From NCBI GenBank assembly GCA_964413535.1, contig CAYPTB010000040.1, forward strand, positions 124,001 to 188,000: DNA of 64,000 nucleotides. The letters run 5' to 3'. Below the pieces are notes generated by a model. It saw nothing but the letters and a program-made list of their open reading frames with translations. It was not told the origin of the DNA and ran no database searches. The translations under genes were made by a program, and so were the position numbers. This document shows, one piece after another, positions 44,996 to 54,300 of this stretch (position 1 is its first letter; each line of letters begins with the position of its first letter). Source of the DNA: CAYPTB01 sp964413535 (GTDB lineage Bacteria > Planctomycetota > UBA1135 > GCA-002686595).

Positions 44996-46788
44996 CCCAG
45001 CTCGGCGGGACACCACGCATTTCGGCACCGCTCCTCGCCGCAGCACTCGCCGTGCTCGTCTCCCAGGGTTGCGTGGCGCGCTCGGGCGCGCCGGAGGCTC
45101 CGTCCGCCCCCGCGAGCGCGTCTGCCGAGACCCGGCTGGCGCCACGAGCCGAGATCGTCGACGACTTCGCACTCCTCGATCACACGGGCGCACACCACAG
45201 CCTCTACGCGAACGGCGACGCGCGCGCGATCGTGCTCGTCTCGTACACGATCGGCTGCCCGATCCTGCGCTGGAGCCTGCCGCGCGTCGAAGAGCTCGTG
45301 AAGACCTACGCCGACCGCGACGTGCGCTTCTTCTACGTCGACGCGAGTCCCTACGACGACCGAGCCTCCCTGGCGGAAGAGGTGCGCGAGTTCGGGATCA
45401 GCGTGCCGATCCTGGCAGACGAGGCGCAGCTCGTGCTTTCCGGGCTGAAGGTGCGGCGCACGGCCGAAGCGATCCTGATCGACCCGCGTGATTGGCACGT
45501 CGCGTATCGCGGGAAGATCGACGATCGTGCGACCTACGGCGGGCAGACCGGCAGGACGCCGGTGGAACACCTCGGCCTCGCGCTGGACGCATTCCTGGTC
45601 GACCGCGAGATCGCGGTCCCCCGCACGGAGGCGGAGGGCTGCATGATCTTCTACGAGCACGCGGACGCGGCGGCTCCCTCCTATCCAGCCGTGATCGCGC
45701 CGATCCTGAGGGAGCACTGCGTGCCCTGTCACACCGACGGCGGCCTCGCGCCCTGGGCGATGACTTCCTTCGAGCGCATCAGCGGTCGCTCTACGGCGAT
45801 GCGCGAGGTCGTGCGGACGAAGCGCATGCCGCCCTGGCACGCCGACCCGCTCATCGGCGTCTTCGAGAACGACGCCTCGCTCCCGCCGCTCGAAGCGGGC
45901 GCGCTCGTGCGCTGGATCGAAGCGGGATCGCCGCGCGGCGACGGACCCGATCCGCTGCTCGAGCGGCCGCCGCCGGCGGAGGAGTGGCCGCTCGGACCAC
46001 CCGACCTCGTCGTGGAGGCCACGGAGCAGCACGTTCCCGCCTCCGGCATCGTTTTCTCCCGCGAGGTCGTAGCGGAGTTCGAGTTCCCGGAGGACGCGTG
46101 GGTGCGCGGAGTTCACCTCGCGCCGTCGAACGCGCCGGCGCTGCACCACGCGCTGATCCTGGTGGAGGACCCCGAGCGTCCGGACTCCTCGGACGTGACC
46201 GAGTTCTTCGCGTTCTGCGCTCCGAGCATGCGGCCGCGCATGTTCCCGGAGGGGACGGGCAAGCTCGTCCCCACAGGCGCGCAGATCCGTTTCCAGCTCC
46301 ACTACACGCCCACCGGTCGACCCGAGATCCACAGGCCGAGGCTCGGGCTCTACTTGCTCGACGCGCCGCCGCCCGTCCCGTTCGAGTCGACCGCGGCGGT
46401 CGAGCGCGACCTCGACCTACCTCCCGGGGAGGCGCACTACCGAGCGACGGGCGAACACAGGTTCCTGCGCGACGCGCTGCTCTTCGACCTCGTCCCACTC
46501 ATGCACTACAGCGGGAGGGAGGTGCGCTACGAGGCCCACTATCCCGACGGCTCGGTCGAGGTGCTGCTATCCGTCCCGAACTACGACTTCGATTGGCCGA
46601 GGTCCTACCACCTGGCCGAGCCGAAGCTCCTGCCGGCTGGCACGCTGATCGAATGCCACGCGCTGTTCGACAACTCCGCGGGGAATTCGAGCAACCCGGA
46701 CCCGACCCAGCGCGTCGTTCAGGGCACCTACGAGAGGCTCGCGGGCTACATGAACTACCATCTCGTTCCCGAGCCGGAAGCGCAGTGA
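44992..46788 (+). CDS. Redoxin-cytochrome c-copper type II monooxygenase fusion, paralogue 3
   Basis: The 598-residue third copy is more diverged. It keeps one Cys in its redoxin domain (YTIGCPILRWSLP), the heme motif CVPCH with MPPWHADP, and histidines in ALHHALI, QLHYTPTG and a changed third site reading VPLMHYSGR instead of PHMHxRGR. Loss of the first His of that HxH pair may alter or abolish one copper site. Signal peptide with lipobox-like LVSQGC. It overlaps the preceding gene by 4 nt and is followed after 22 nt by an unknown secreted protein. Confidence 0.75.
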   Translation: MTQLGGTPRISAPLLAAALAVLVSQGCVARSGAPEAPSAPASASAETRLAPRAEIVDDFALLDHTGAHHSLYANGDARAIVLVSYTIGCPILRWSLPRVEELVKTYADRDVRFFYVDASPYDDRASLAEEVREFGISVPILADEAQLVLSGLKVRRTAEAILIDPRDWHVAYRGKIDDRATYGGQTGRTPVEHLGLALDAFLVDREIAVPRTEAEGCMIFYEHADAAAPSYPAVIAPILREHCVPCHTDGGLAPWAMTSFERISGRSTAMREVVRTKRMPPWHADPLIGVFENDASLPPLEAGALVRWIEAGSPRGDGPDPLLERPPPAEEWPLGPPDLVVEATEQHVPASGIVFSREVVAEFEFPEDAWVRGVHLAPSNAPALHHALILVEDPERPDSSDVTEFFAFCAPSMRPRMFPEGTGKLVPTGAQIRFQLHYTPTGRPEIHRPRLGLYLLDAPPPVPFESTAAVERDLDLPPGEAHYRATGEHRFLRDALLFDLVPLMHYSGREVRYEAHYPDGSVEVLLSVPNYDFDWPRSYHLAEPKLLPAGTLIECHALFDNSAGNSSNPDPTQRVVQGTYERLAGYMNYHLVPEPEAQ

Positions 46789-46810
46789 TGCGGCGCGCCA
46801 CCGGAACCCC

Positions 46811-48013
46811 ATGAAACCGATCTTGCACACGGTCGCCCTGCTGCTCTTCGTCTCTGCGGCAGGCATCGAGCCGTCGGAAGGGCTGGCCGCGCGGTGTGTG
46901 TGGGCGGAACGCGGATGGCGTTGCGAGGCCTTGTCCGTCGACCAGCACGGGAAGGGTCCTCTCGCCGCCTCGGCGCTCGAATCCCTCGCCGAGCACCGGC
47001 GTTTGCACGGGTGGGGGTCGCTCGACGACGGTGGGCCGTCCTGGATGGTTTCGGTCCCCGCCTCCTGTCCGCCCGCGGCGTTGGGGGAGTTCGCGCGCCG
47101 CGAGCTTCCCGTCCCCACCGGAGACCTGGTGCGCGTGTACCGGGAGCTCGCGCTCGTGCTCGCCAAGAACCGCGTGACCGAGGGAGCCCGGCGCTTCCTG
47201 GACGCGGTGATGCTCCCGCCCGGAGGCGCGAAGCTCGAGGGCGAGCGCGCGCTCGCTGTGCGCGACGCTGCCCGTGTGCTGTGCGCGGCCAAGGAGTGGG
47301 AGCGCGCGCTCGAGCGGCTCGCCGACTTCGATCCCAACGTCCAGAACGTGGTCCCGGGAGCCGGCGGTTTCGACTCACGCGCCGGCTCGGCGGCTTCTTC
47401 CCTGCGCGAGACGACGGCTCTGTTGCGCGCCCGCTGTCTGATCGGGCTCGGCCGCACGCAGGAGCTCGAAGATCTGTGCGCCGCGCGCATCACGGACGGC
47501 GGATCCTTCGAGCCGTCCTGCCGTTGGATCGAAATCCTCCTCGAGGGTTGGGAGGATGCGGGCGTGCCGCCGCGGCGCGAGAGCCTGATCGAAGCCCTCT
47601 CGACCCGCTTCGCCGGCCGTCCCTCGCTCGGCGCGCGGATCATCCAGCTCGACGCGCTGTGGGAGGTCGCGCTGCGGCACCGACGATTGCTCGCGCTGGG
47701 CGAGCCCCATGTCTTCCCCCACGTCCTCGACCTCCTGGACGCGGGCGACCACCGACAGGACGTGCTCGAGCGCATCGCTGCGGCCGGCCCGCAGTCCCTC
47801 GACGCCCTGATCTCCCTCGCGCGCGACTTGCGCCGCGACGACCCGCGTGAGCACCGCCTCTACGGCGTCCTCGCCGCCACGGGCGACGAACGCGTCCTGC
47901 CACTCCTCGAGGAGCGCTTCCCGGACCGCGAGGAGATCACCGCGGAGCTGCGCTTCGAAGCGTGGGAGGAGGCGCACGCGTTGCGTCGCGATCTCGCTCG
48001 CGGCGGACGTTGA
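46811..48013 (+). CDS. Secreted helical-repeat protein of unknown function
   Basis: The 400-residue product has a signal peptide (MKPILHTVALLLFVSAAG) and an N-terminal part with two cysteines (RCVWAERGWRCEAL). The rest is a long helical region with TPR/HEAT-like periodicity, such as LRETTALLRARCLIGLG and ISLARDLRRDDPREHRLYG. I do not recognise a family. The 22-nt gap to the last copper monooxygenase gene suggests membership of the same operon. Confidence 0.6.
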   Translation: MKPILHTVALLLFVSAAGIEPSEGLAARCVWAERGWRCEALSVDQHGKGPLAASALESLAEHRRLHGWGSLDDGGPSWMVSVPASCPPAALGEFARRELPVPTGDLVRVYRELALVLAKNRVTEGARRFLDAVMLPPGGAKLEGERALAVRDAARVLCAAKEWERALERLADFDPNVQNVVPGAGGFDSRAGSAASSLRETTALLRARCLIGLGRTQELEDLCAARITDGGSFEPSCRWIEILLEGWEDAGVPPRRESLIEALSTRFAGRPSLGARIIQLDALWEVALRHRRLLALGEPHVFPHVLDLLDAGDHRQDVLERIAAAGPQSLDALISLARDLRRDDPREHRLYGVLAATGDERVLPLLEERFPDREEITAELRFEAWEEAHALRRDLARGGR

Positions 48014-48030
48014 GCGAGCGTTCCGACAGG

Positions 48031-48045
48031 GCCGAACCCTTCGGC
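48031..48045. terminator. Short stem-loop between convergent genes
   Basis: GCCGAA and TTCGGC form a perfect 6-bp stem with a CCC loop in the 53-nt gap between the converging genes ending at 48013 and 48067. There is no T-run, so terminator function is inferred from position. Confidence 0.4.
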
Positions 48046-48066
48046 GTTCGCCGCCGCGTCGGACTC

Positions 48067-48783
48067 TCACGCGGTCAGCCCCGAGCGTTGCACGAGATGG
48101 CCCCGTGCGACGCGGCCGATCCAGACGACCGCGATCAGCGACGCCACGAGGCCGGCACCGAGCAGGGCCCACTCGAGCGGACTCTTCTCCCCTCCGCCGA
48201 GGCTCTCCGCGCCCGCGTGCCCGAGATAGACGTAGAGCAGCGTTCCCGGCAGCATCCCGACCCAGCTCGCGAGGACGTAGGGCCAGAACGGCACGCGTGT
48301 GAGGCCGAACAGGTAGTTCGCGAGGCCGAACGGCACGATCGGAGACAGGCGCAGCAGCAGGACGACCTTCCACCCTCCCGTCTCGATGGCGCGATCGATC
48401 GCGTCGAAGCGCGGGTAGGCGCGCGCCATGCGCTCGATGCGCTCGCGCGCCACTCGGCCTGCGATCAGGAACGCGAGCGCGGCGACGAGAGTGGAAGCGG
48501 CGGAGACGAGCAGCGTGCCCGTGACGAGGCCGAACAGGGCGCCGGCCGCGAGCGTCAGGGCCGCACCCGGCACCATGAGCAACGCCGCCACGACGTAGAT
48601 CGCCGCGAACGAGATGGCTCCGAACGGACCCAGCCCTTCGAACCGCTGTCGGAGATCCGCAACAAAGCTCTCGATCGGCAGCCAGTAGGACGCCGCGACG
48701 AACACGGCGATCAGCACGCCGATACCGATCCAACGCGCAACGGAAGCGTTCGCCACGGCACGCAGGCGCTCCGTCGCGCTCAC
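48067..48783 (-). CDS. VTT/DedA-superfamily membrane protein (TVP38/TMEM64-like)
   Basis: The 238-residue protein has about six hydrophobic segments and the VTT-domain signature: MVPGAALTLAAGALFGLVTG, then LLLRLSPIVPFGLANYLFGL and ASWVGMLPGTLLYVYLG. Family members are lipid scramblases or transport-related membrane proteins. The GTG start overlaps the stop of a flavodoxin-like fragment (GTGA), which may provide translational coupling. Confidence 0.85.
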   Translation of the reverse strand: MSATERLRAVANASVARWIGIGVLIAVFVAASYWLPIESFVADLRQRFEGLGPFGAISFAAIYVVAALLMVPGAALTLAAGALFGLVTGTLLVSAASTLVAALAFLIAGRVARERIERMARAYPRFDAIDRAIETGGWKVVLLLRLSPIVPFGLANYLFGLTRVPFWPYVLASWVGMLPGTLLYVYLGHAGAESLGGGEKSPLEWALLGAGLVASLIAVVWIGRVARGHLVQRSGLTA

Positions 48784-48926
48784 GACTCGCGCAACTTCAG
48801 CACGAGAGCGCGCGCCTTCGAGTCGACACCAGGGCAGTTGTACTGCCGGCGTCCCGAGCCGGCAAGCAGGAGTACACGCAGAGGCCGCTCGGAGAAAGGT
48901 AGGTAACCGCTCTCGTCCGGATTCAC
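48780..48926 (-). pseudogene. Truncated flavodoxin/NADPH-dependent FMN reductase N-terminus
   Basis: From GTG 48926 the product is only 48 residues. Its core, RVLLLAGSGRRQYNCPGVDS followed by KARALVLKLRES, resembles the first beta-strand and phosphate-binding loop of a flavodoxin-family reductase that normally continues for about 200 residues. Here it stops within the start codon of the VTT gene. This suggests a deletion joining a reductase 5' end to the membrane gene, or a leader cistron derived from one. The family match is from memory. Confidence 0.5.
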
Positions 48927-48975
48927 CGAATGAGCCGCGGAGGCGTTGGGGAAGGATCCGAGGGCACTCGCGGCT

Positions 48976-49173
48976 TCACGACTGCCGGAGGTCCATGGCG
49001 ACCTGTTCGCAACGCTTCTCCAGGGCGAGCAAGGCTCGGTGGAGATCGCGCAGCTTGTCGCGCACTTCGGACGATTCCCCATTTTCGACCGGGTAGCCGT
49101 GCAGTGGCCGAACCGGACTCGGCCGATGTGCCTGACCGGCAGAGACACGTGAGTGGGAAGCGTGATTCGACAT
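48976..49173 (-). CDS. Possible small coiled-coil protein
   Basis: The frame from ATG 49173 encodes 65 residues. The last 31 (SSEVRDKLRDLHRALLALEK then RCEQVAMDLRQS) have heptad-like hydrophobic spacing and good G/C-ending codon use, while the first half is low-quality sequence. No Shine-Dalgarno sequence or family match is seen. It may be real, a fragment, or chance. Confidence 0.3.
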   Translation of the reverse strand: MSNHASHSRVSAGQAHRPSPVRPLHGYPVENGESSEVRDKLRDLHRALLALEKRCEQVAMDLRQS

Positions 49174-49294
49174 GGCGTTCGAGACGTGATGCGGCGGCGC
49201 AACCCGCATGCCACGTAGAACTCGATCGGCACTGCGGTTGCGACGGCACCGAGTCGTTCGACCCGCAATCGACGGTGACCCTGGAGGCTCCCCG

Positions 49295-49669
49295 ATGAAG
49301 AAGCTCTCGACTCGTCAATTCGAGCAGATGATCGATGACGACCTGGTCGTGATCGACGTCCTGCCCTCCGAGCACTACGCGAAGAGGCACATTCCGGGCG
49401 CCGTCAACGTTCCCCTGAGCGAAGCGGACTTCGTGCAGCAAGTCGCGGACGTCGCGGGGAGCAAAAGCACCAACGTCGTCGTGTACTGCGCCAACACCGA
49501 GTGTGACGCTTCCCTGCGAGCGGCCAAGAAACTGGAGGCTGCGCAATTCGAGAACGTCTTCGCCTTCGAAGGCGGTGTCGAGGCCTGGCAGGAGTCGCAC
49601 CTGCCGCTCGAGGGAAGCGATGCTGCGACTTCGTCCCGGAAGAGCGAATGGGACGGCAATCCCCCCTGA
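49295..49669 (+). CDS. Rhodanese-like domain protein
   Basis: The 124-residue single-domain rhodanese has VIDVLPSEHYAKRHIPGAVN (CH2A motif), the active-site loop YCANTECDAS with Cys65 as the likely persulfide carrier, and FAFEGGVEAWQ (CH2B). A GGAGG Shine-Dalgarno sequence 8 nt upstream fixes the start at ATG 49295. It probably moves sulfane sulfur in the cytoplasm. It opens a run of short stress-type genes on this strand. Confidence 0.9.
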   Translation: MKKLSTRQFEQMIDDDLVVIDVLPSEHYAKRHIPGAVNVPLSEADFVQQVADVAGSKSTNVVVYCANTECDASLRAAKKLEAAQFENVFAFEGGVEAWQESHLPLEGSDAATSSRKSEWDGNPP

Positions 49670-49686
49670 GGCCAGCTCCACCTTTC

Positions 49687-49692
49687 TACATT
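49687..49692 (+). promoter_or_regulatory. Candidate -10 element before the glycine-zipper protein gene
   Basis: TACATT sits in a locally T-rich stretch (CTTTCTACATTTTCCC) just after the rhodanese stop and 118 nt before ATG 49811. No -35 is certain. Confidence 0.35.
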
Positions 49693-49810
49693 TTCCCGAG
49701 CGCGAGGCACGCTCGCCCCACCAGCACGTGCGGCATGGTCTTCGCCTCGCAAGGGCGGCATCCCCCGAGTCGAACCCCTTTGCGGCGTTCCCCCGCCGCT
49801 CGATGACGCC

Positions 49811-50323
49811 ATGATCGATTCCAACAAGCTTCGGGTCGGAGTGTTCGAGCGCGTCAAGGCGGCGGATCGGGCGGTTGCCGCGCTCATCGAAGCGGGCTTC
49901 CCGCCGGATTCGATCAGCGTCGTCTGCCCGACGTGCAGCGTGGACGAATTCGAAGGCACGCACCGGGTCGAGCCTTCCGGCGCCCACACGCGCGGCGCCG
50001 CGGCGACGGGAGGAGCCATCGGCGCGGTCCTCGGTGGCTTCAGCATGGCGCTGGCGGCGGCGACGGGCGGCGCCGGACTCCTCGTGGCGGGTCCGCTGCT
50101 CCTCGGCGCAGCGGGCGGCGGAGTCGCGGGTGGATTCATCGGTGCGATGACCACGCGCGGTCTGGAACCCGAGATCGCGGACTTCTACGACCAAGCCCTG
50201 CAGAGCGGTCAAGTGCTCGTCGCGGTCGAGAGCGCGGGCGAAGGGGACGTCCCTCCGGCGAGCGAGGCCGACCGCATCCTGACCGAGTCGGGTGCTCGAT
50301 CCTTCGAGCTTCCTCCCGGGTGA
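49811..50323 (+). CDS. Stress-type protein with a central glycine zipper
   Basis: The 170-residue protein has an N-terminal alpha/beta half (RVGVFERVKAADRAVAALIE then AGFPPDSISVVCPT) like general-stress YflT-type domains. A Gly/Ala-rich membrane-inserting segment (about residues 64-116) follows, then a short acidic C-terminal domain ending ESGARSFELPPG. The arrangement is common among membrane-associated stress proteins of unknown mechanism. Confidence 0.7.
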   Translation: MIDSNKLRVGVFERVKAADRAVAALIEAGFPPDSISVVCPTCSVDEFEGTHRVEPSGAHTRGAAATGGAIGAVLGGFSMALAAATGGAGLLVAGPLLLGAAGGGVAGGFIGAMTTRGLEPEIADFYDQALQSGQVLVAVESAGEGDVPPASEADRILTESGARSFELPPG

Positions 50324-50468
50324 AGGCGAGCCGGTGACACGCCACGGGCCCTTGGCGCCGGTTGCGCGCCGAACCCGCGTTCCGCTCACGACTACGTGCA
50401 ACGCGCTCTGAGCTACGAGGTGCCTGGCGATTGATCCGAGCTCGACCGCGCTGCAGCGAAAGGCACGG

Positions 50469-50711
50469 ATGTTGGAACTCGTCGAGGGCGCGATGGCCGA
50501 GAAGAATTGCGGGTATCCCGGTTGCACCTGTCTCATGCCACCGGAGCACATATTCTGCTCGACGTCCTGTCGTTCCGCGGCCAAGCATCCGCAGGCACAG
50601 CTCGAGGGCTGCGAGTGCGAACACGTGGAGTGCTTGGGACGCGCGGGGGTTTCCGGGAACGAAGCCCTGCGCCGAGGAGCCCCCGAACGACTCCAAGCTG
50701 GTGAGTTGTAG
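50469..50711 (+). CDS. Small metallothionein-like cysteine-rich protein
   Basis: The 80-residue protein has eight cysteines in residues 14-55, arranged C-x4-C-x-C, then FCSTSC (C-x3-C), then C-x-C-x4-C, with His27, His40 and His52 among them. Spacing and the FCSxxC motif resemble bacterial SmtA/BmtA metallothioneins that bind Zn or Cd. The C-terminal 25 residues are Ala/Gly/Glu-rich and unlike the core. ATG 50469 has a GAAAGG Shine-Dalgarno sequence at good spacing; ATG 50493 (eight codons later, GAGGG upstream) is an alternative. The assignment is by motif only. Confidence 0.6.
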   Translation: MLELVEGAMAEKNCGYPGCTCLMPPEHIFCSTSCRSAAKHPQAQLEGCECEHVECLGRAGVSGNEALRRGAPERLQAGEL

Positions 50712-50760
50712 ATTCGCCGAGGGCCCCGCGCCGCGACTGCACACTGAACTCAGGAAGAAC

Positions 50761-51270
50761 ATGAAGAGCTCGATGCAAGCATCCATCGAATTGGATGTGC
50801 CCGATCGAACGGCGTACGACCAATTGACCCAGTTCGAGGAGTTCCCCCGCATCCTGCCCGTGGTGCACGAGGTGATTCAGCTCGACGAGCGGCGCTTTCG
50901 ATGGCGCGCTCGAGTGGGTGGAAGGGTGCTGGAATGCGTGACCGAGATCTGCGAGCAGATCCCCGACAAGCGCATCGCGTGGCGTTCGATCTCCGGCCCG
51001 TGGAACGCCGGCGTGGTGACCATCCACAGGCTCTCCTCCGGGCGCTCGAAGGTGACGCTGCAGGTCGATCACGAGCCTGCGGGGTTCCTGGCGAAGGTGA
51101 CCGATCTGGTCGGCTATCCGAAACGCCGCCTCGGCGAGGGACTCGAAAGCCTCAGGTCGTTCCTCGAGGCGCGCGGAACGGCGACCGGGGGTTGGCGCGG
51201 CGTGATTCCGAGCCCGGACGAACTCGGGGGCGAGACGGCTTCGCCGACTGCGTCGATGCGATCCCTCTGA
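50761..51270 (+). CDS. SRPBCC (START/polyketide cyclase-like) family protein
   Basis: The 169-residue protein shows the coenzyme Q-binding/SRPBCC pattern: ASIELDVPDRTAYDQLTQFE, FPRILPVVHEVIQLDERRFR, CEQIPDKRIAWRSISGPWNA and a C-terminal helix. Such proteins bind a hydrophobic ligand; the ligand is unknown. An AGGAAG sequence precedes ATG 50761. It is the last of the small stress-type genes and converges on the propeller gene. Confidence 0.8.
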   Translation: MKSSMQASIELDVPDRTAYDQLTQFEEFPRILPVVHEVIQLDERRFRWRARVGGRVLECVTEICEQIPDKRIAWRSISGPWNAGVVTIHRLSSGRSKVTLQVDHEPAGFLAKVTDLVGYPKRRLGEGLESLRSFLEARGTATGGWRGVIPSPDELGGETASPTASMRSL

Positions 51271-51313
51271 GCTTCCGCGCGCTTCGAGCGCCGCCTTCAG
51301 CTGCAACGCCGCC

Positions 51314-54300
51314 TTAGGGAACGATGATTCCTAAGGGATCGATCGGGCTCGAGAAGAAGACGAATGCGTTCGGCAAGAAGGACGTGACGACGCCGTCCGA
51401 GACTTCCACGTCCACCTTGAAGGAGCCGAGCGGCGGGAACGCGGGTGGGACGGGAACGACCTTCACCTCGGAGGAATCGACGAACTCCACGAGCTGGGCC
51501 GGACGCCGGCCGATCTTCACGGTCATGCCCGGGACGAAACCCGACCCGCGGACGAGAACTGGCAACCCGCTGCCTATGAGTCCCTGGCCGGGACTCACTT
51601 CGAAGGCACGAGGTCCCAGGCGCGCGACGAAGAGCTCGAACGCTCCATCGACCTGCGGATCGTGCACGAAGAGCACGCGGCTTCCGTCGGGTGTGAGGGC
51701 GAAGTCAGGAGCGACGTCCGCGGTGGAAGGTGCCGCGCTCGTGAGGGGCAGGTCCTGCTGGGTGTGCGCGATCGGAGTCGCGTAGAGATCGACGTCGCCC
51801 GAGCCGTGGTCCACGCGATAGACAACGCGACGTCCATCGGCGCTGAGCTCCACCTCGGCGACGTGCCACGCCGGCTGGAGCGCGGAGAGTTCCACCGCGC
51901 CTCCGTTCCCGTCGATCGCAATGCTCGACAGAGCTCCCGTCGACGCGCTGCGGAAGACGACGCGTGCGCCGTCGGGACTGATCGAATAATCGTCTTCGAC
52001 GCCAGTCGCCAGCAGCGCCGGGACGGCCTCGCCGGGAACGGTCGAGGCGAAGGAAGCGACGCCGGGGAGGGTCTGGCTCGAGAGCTCGTCATCGCGCAGG
52101 TAGACGAGCCGCGAGCCGTCGGGACTCAACCGGAACGACAGGACCCCGTCGACGAGTAGGACCGGCGCTCCCGACGCGTCGATCGGGACCGAGAAGAGGT
52201 CGAGCCCGTTGCGGAACAGAACGAGGCCGTCCGCCCCGAAACGGAAGTCGGACTGTGCGTCGTTCCCGCCGACGATCGGGAGATCGAGCTCGACGGCCGC
52301 CGACGAAGCATCGATCGGGGCGCTGAAGAGCCCGTAGTCCTCGACCACGGTGCGATCCGCGACGTACACCACGCGACCGGAGACGGGGTCGATCTGGAAC
52401 TCGCGCACCCCGCCGCCCGCGACGAGCGGCCCGGACAGGTTGGTGGGGCCCGTCGCGCCGTCGATGCTCGCGGAGTAGAGCACGACGCTTCCCGCTTCGG
52501 ACGAGCGGTAGAGGACGCGCGAGCCGTCGGGAGCGAACGCGAACGGCGGCTCGGAGGAGGATGACGCGATCGGAGGACCGTCGAGGGCCGACGAGCGGCC
52601 GCTGCCGTCGAGAGATGCGACATGCAAGGCGTCGTCGACTACGAACACGATGCTCGCGGAATCGGGCGCGATGCGGTACTCCGCGACGGACGACGCGGCC
52701 AACGAGCTGACCGGTGTCGGGCTTCCGTCGATCGGAACGGCGTGCAGCTCGATCTCGCACTCGCTCGTCAGGACGCGGAATGCCACCAGCGAGTCGTCCG
52801 GCGCGATCGCGAAGTCGAGCACGGTGCTGCCGGCCGCGAGGCTCGCGAGCTCGATCGGCGGCCCCGAACCGTCGGTGCGCACCGAGAAGAGCCGGTCGAA
52901 ATCCTGTTGGCCGGCATCGGAGCGATAGACGCTCCACCCTCCACTCGTGGAGAGCCGCGCATCCTTCACGTCGCCGTACCCGCTTGCCTCGAGTTCGGCG
53001 CTGAGTTGAACGGAGAAGGTCGGAGCCGTGAGCGGAGCGCCGAAGACTTCGACCTGGCCTTGCTGGTCCTGGTCGGCGCGATAGACGACGCCGGGGCCGT
53101 TCGGGAGCAGGGCGAACCCGCGTTCGACGTGACCGCCGGGAGCAAGCGCTCCGCTGATCTTCAGCGGCGCGAGACTACCGTCGATGGGCGCGGAGTAGAG
53201 ATCGCGCGAGCTGCCGGCGTGCCAGACGACGTGCACGCCGTCCGAGCTGAGGGCCAGGTCCGACAGGCTCGGTTTCGCTTCGGGGGTGCTCGAGAGCGGC
53301 GTGAACTCGCCGGCGTCGAGCGTCGCCGCGTACACGTCGTCGCCCGCTCGAAGAGCGATGCGTCCGCCGAGCGGTGCGACGCGATAGCCAGGCTCGACGT
53401 CGGACGCCACGAGCCCGGTGAGGTTCTCCGCCGCCTGGCCTCCGTCGGTCGGAACGGCGTAGAGATCGATCGCGCCCGAAGGACCGTATCGGGAGCGATA
53501 CACCGCGAAGCTACCACTCGGATCGATGACGTAGTCGAGGATCGTCGGAGACCCGGCAGGGGGATTGAGCTTGAACGGCGAAGTGCTTCCGTCGAGGGAG
53601 GCCACGAAGAGACTGGTCGACGCGTTCACGCGGGCGCGGTGGTAGACGCGCACCCCCGAGATCTCGAAGTCGGGTTGGACCTCGAGCTCGTCCTGGAGAT
53701 CGGCGTCGATGCTGATCGGTACGGGCGCCAAAGCTCCGTCGATGGGCACGCTGAAGAGCTCCATGCGCCCGTCGGCTTCCTGGTCCGCGAGGTAGACCAC
53801 GCGCTGACTCTGCCCACCGATGCGAAAGGTCTGCACCGCTCCACCGGACGGGAGCGGCGCGTTGAGCTGCAGCTCGCCGCCGCCTCCCACGGGTACGCTG
53901 TAGAGGCTGCCTAGACGACGCAGGACGACCCAAGCCCCGTCGTCGCTGAAGCGATACTCGAGGTCGAGCGAGGTCGCCGTGATGTCGAGGGGTGGCTGAC
54001 TGCCGTCGATCGACATCGTCCAAAGCTTCGAGAGCGCGTTGCATGCGACGCGCGAGCCGTCGGGCGAGATCGCGACGTGATCGATGACGCCCAGGGCCGT
54101 GTTCGTGAGTTGCGTCCGGACGCCGCCGGCGATGGGGATCGTATGGAGCGCGAATTGGCCCGGCCCGTCTTCGTCGGCCAGGTAGACGACACGCGAGCCG
54201 TCGGGGCTCAACCAGAAACCGTGGACCTCCCCGCCGGGCGCCAAGGACCCGTTGAGCTTGACGGGAGACCCCCCTCCGACGAGTGACGCGCTGTAGATCT

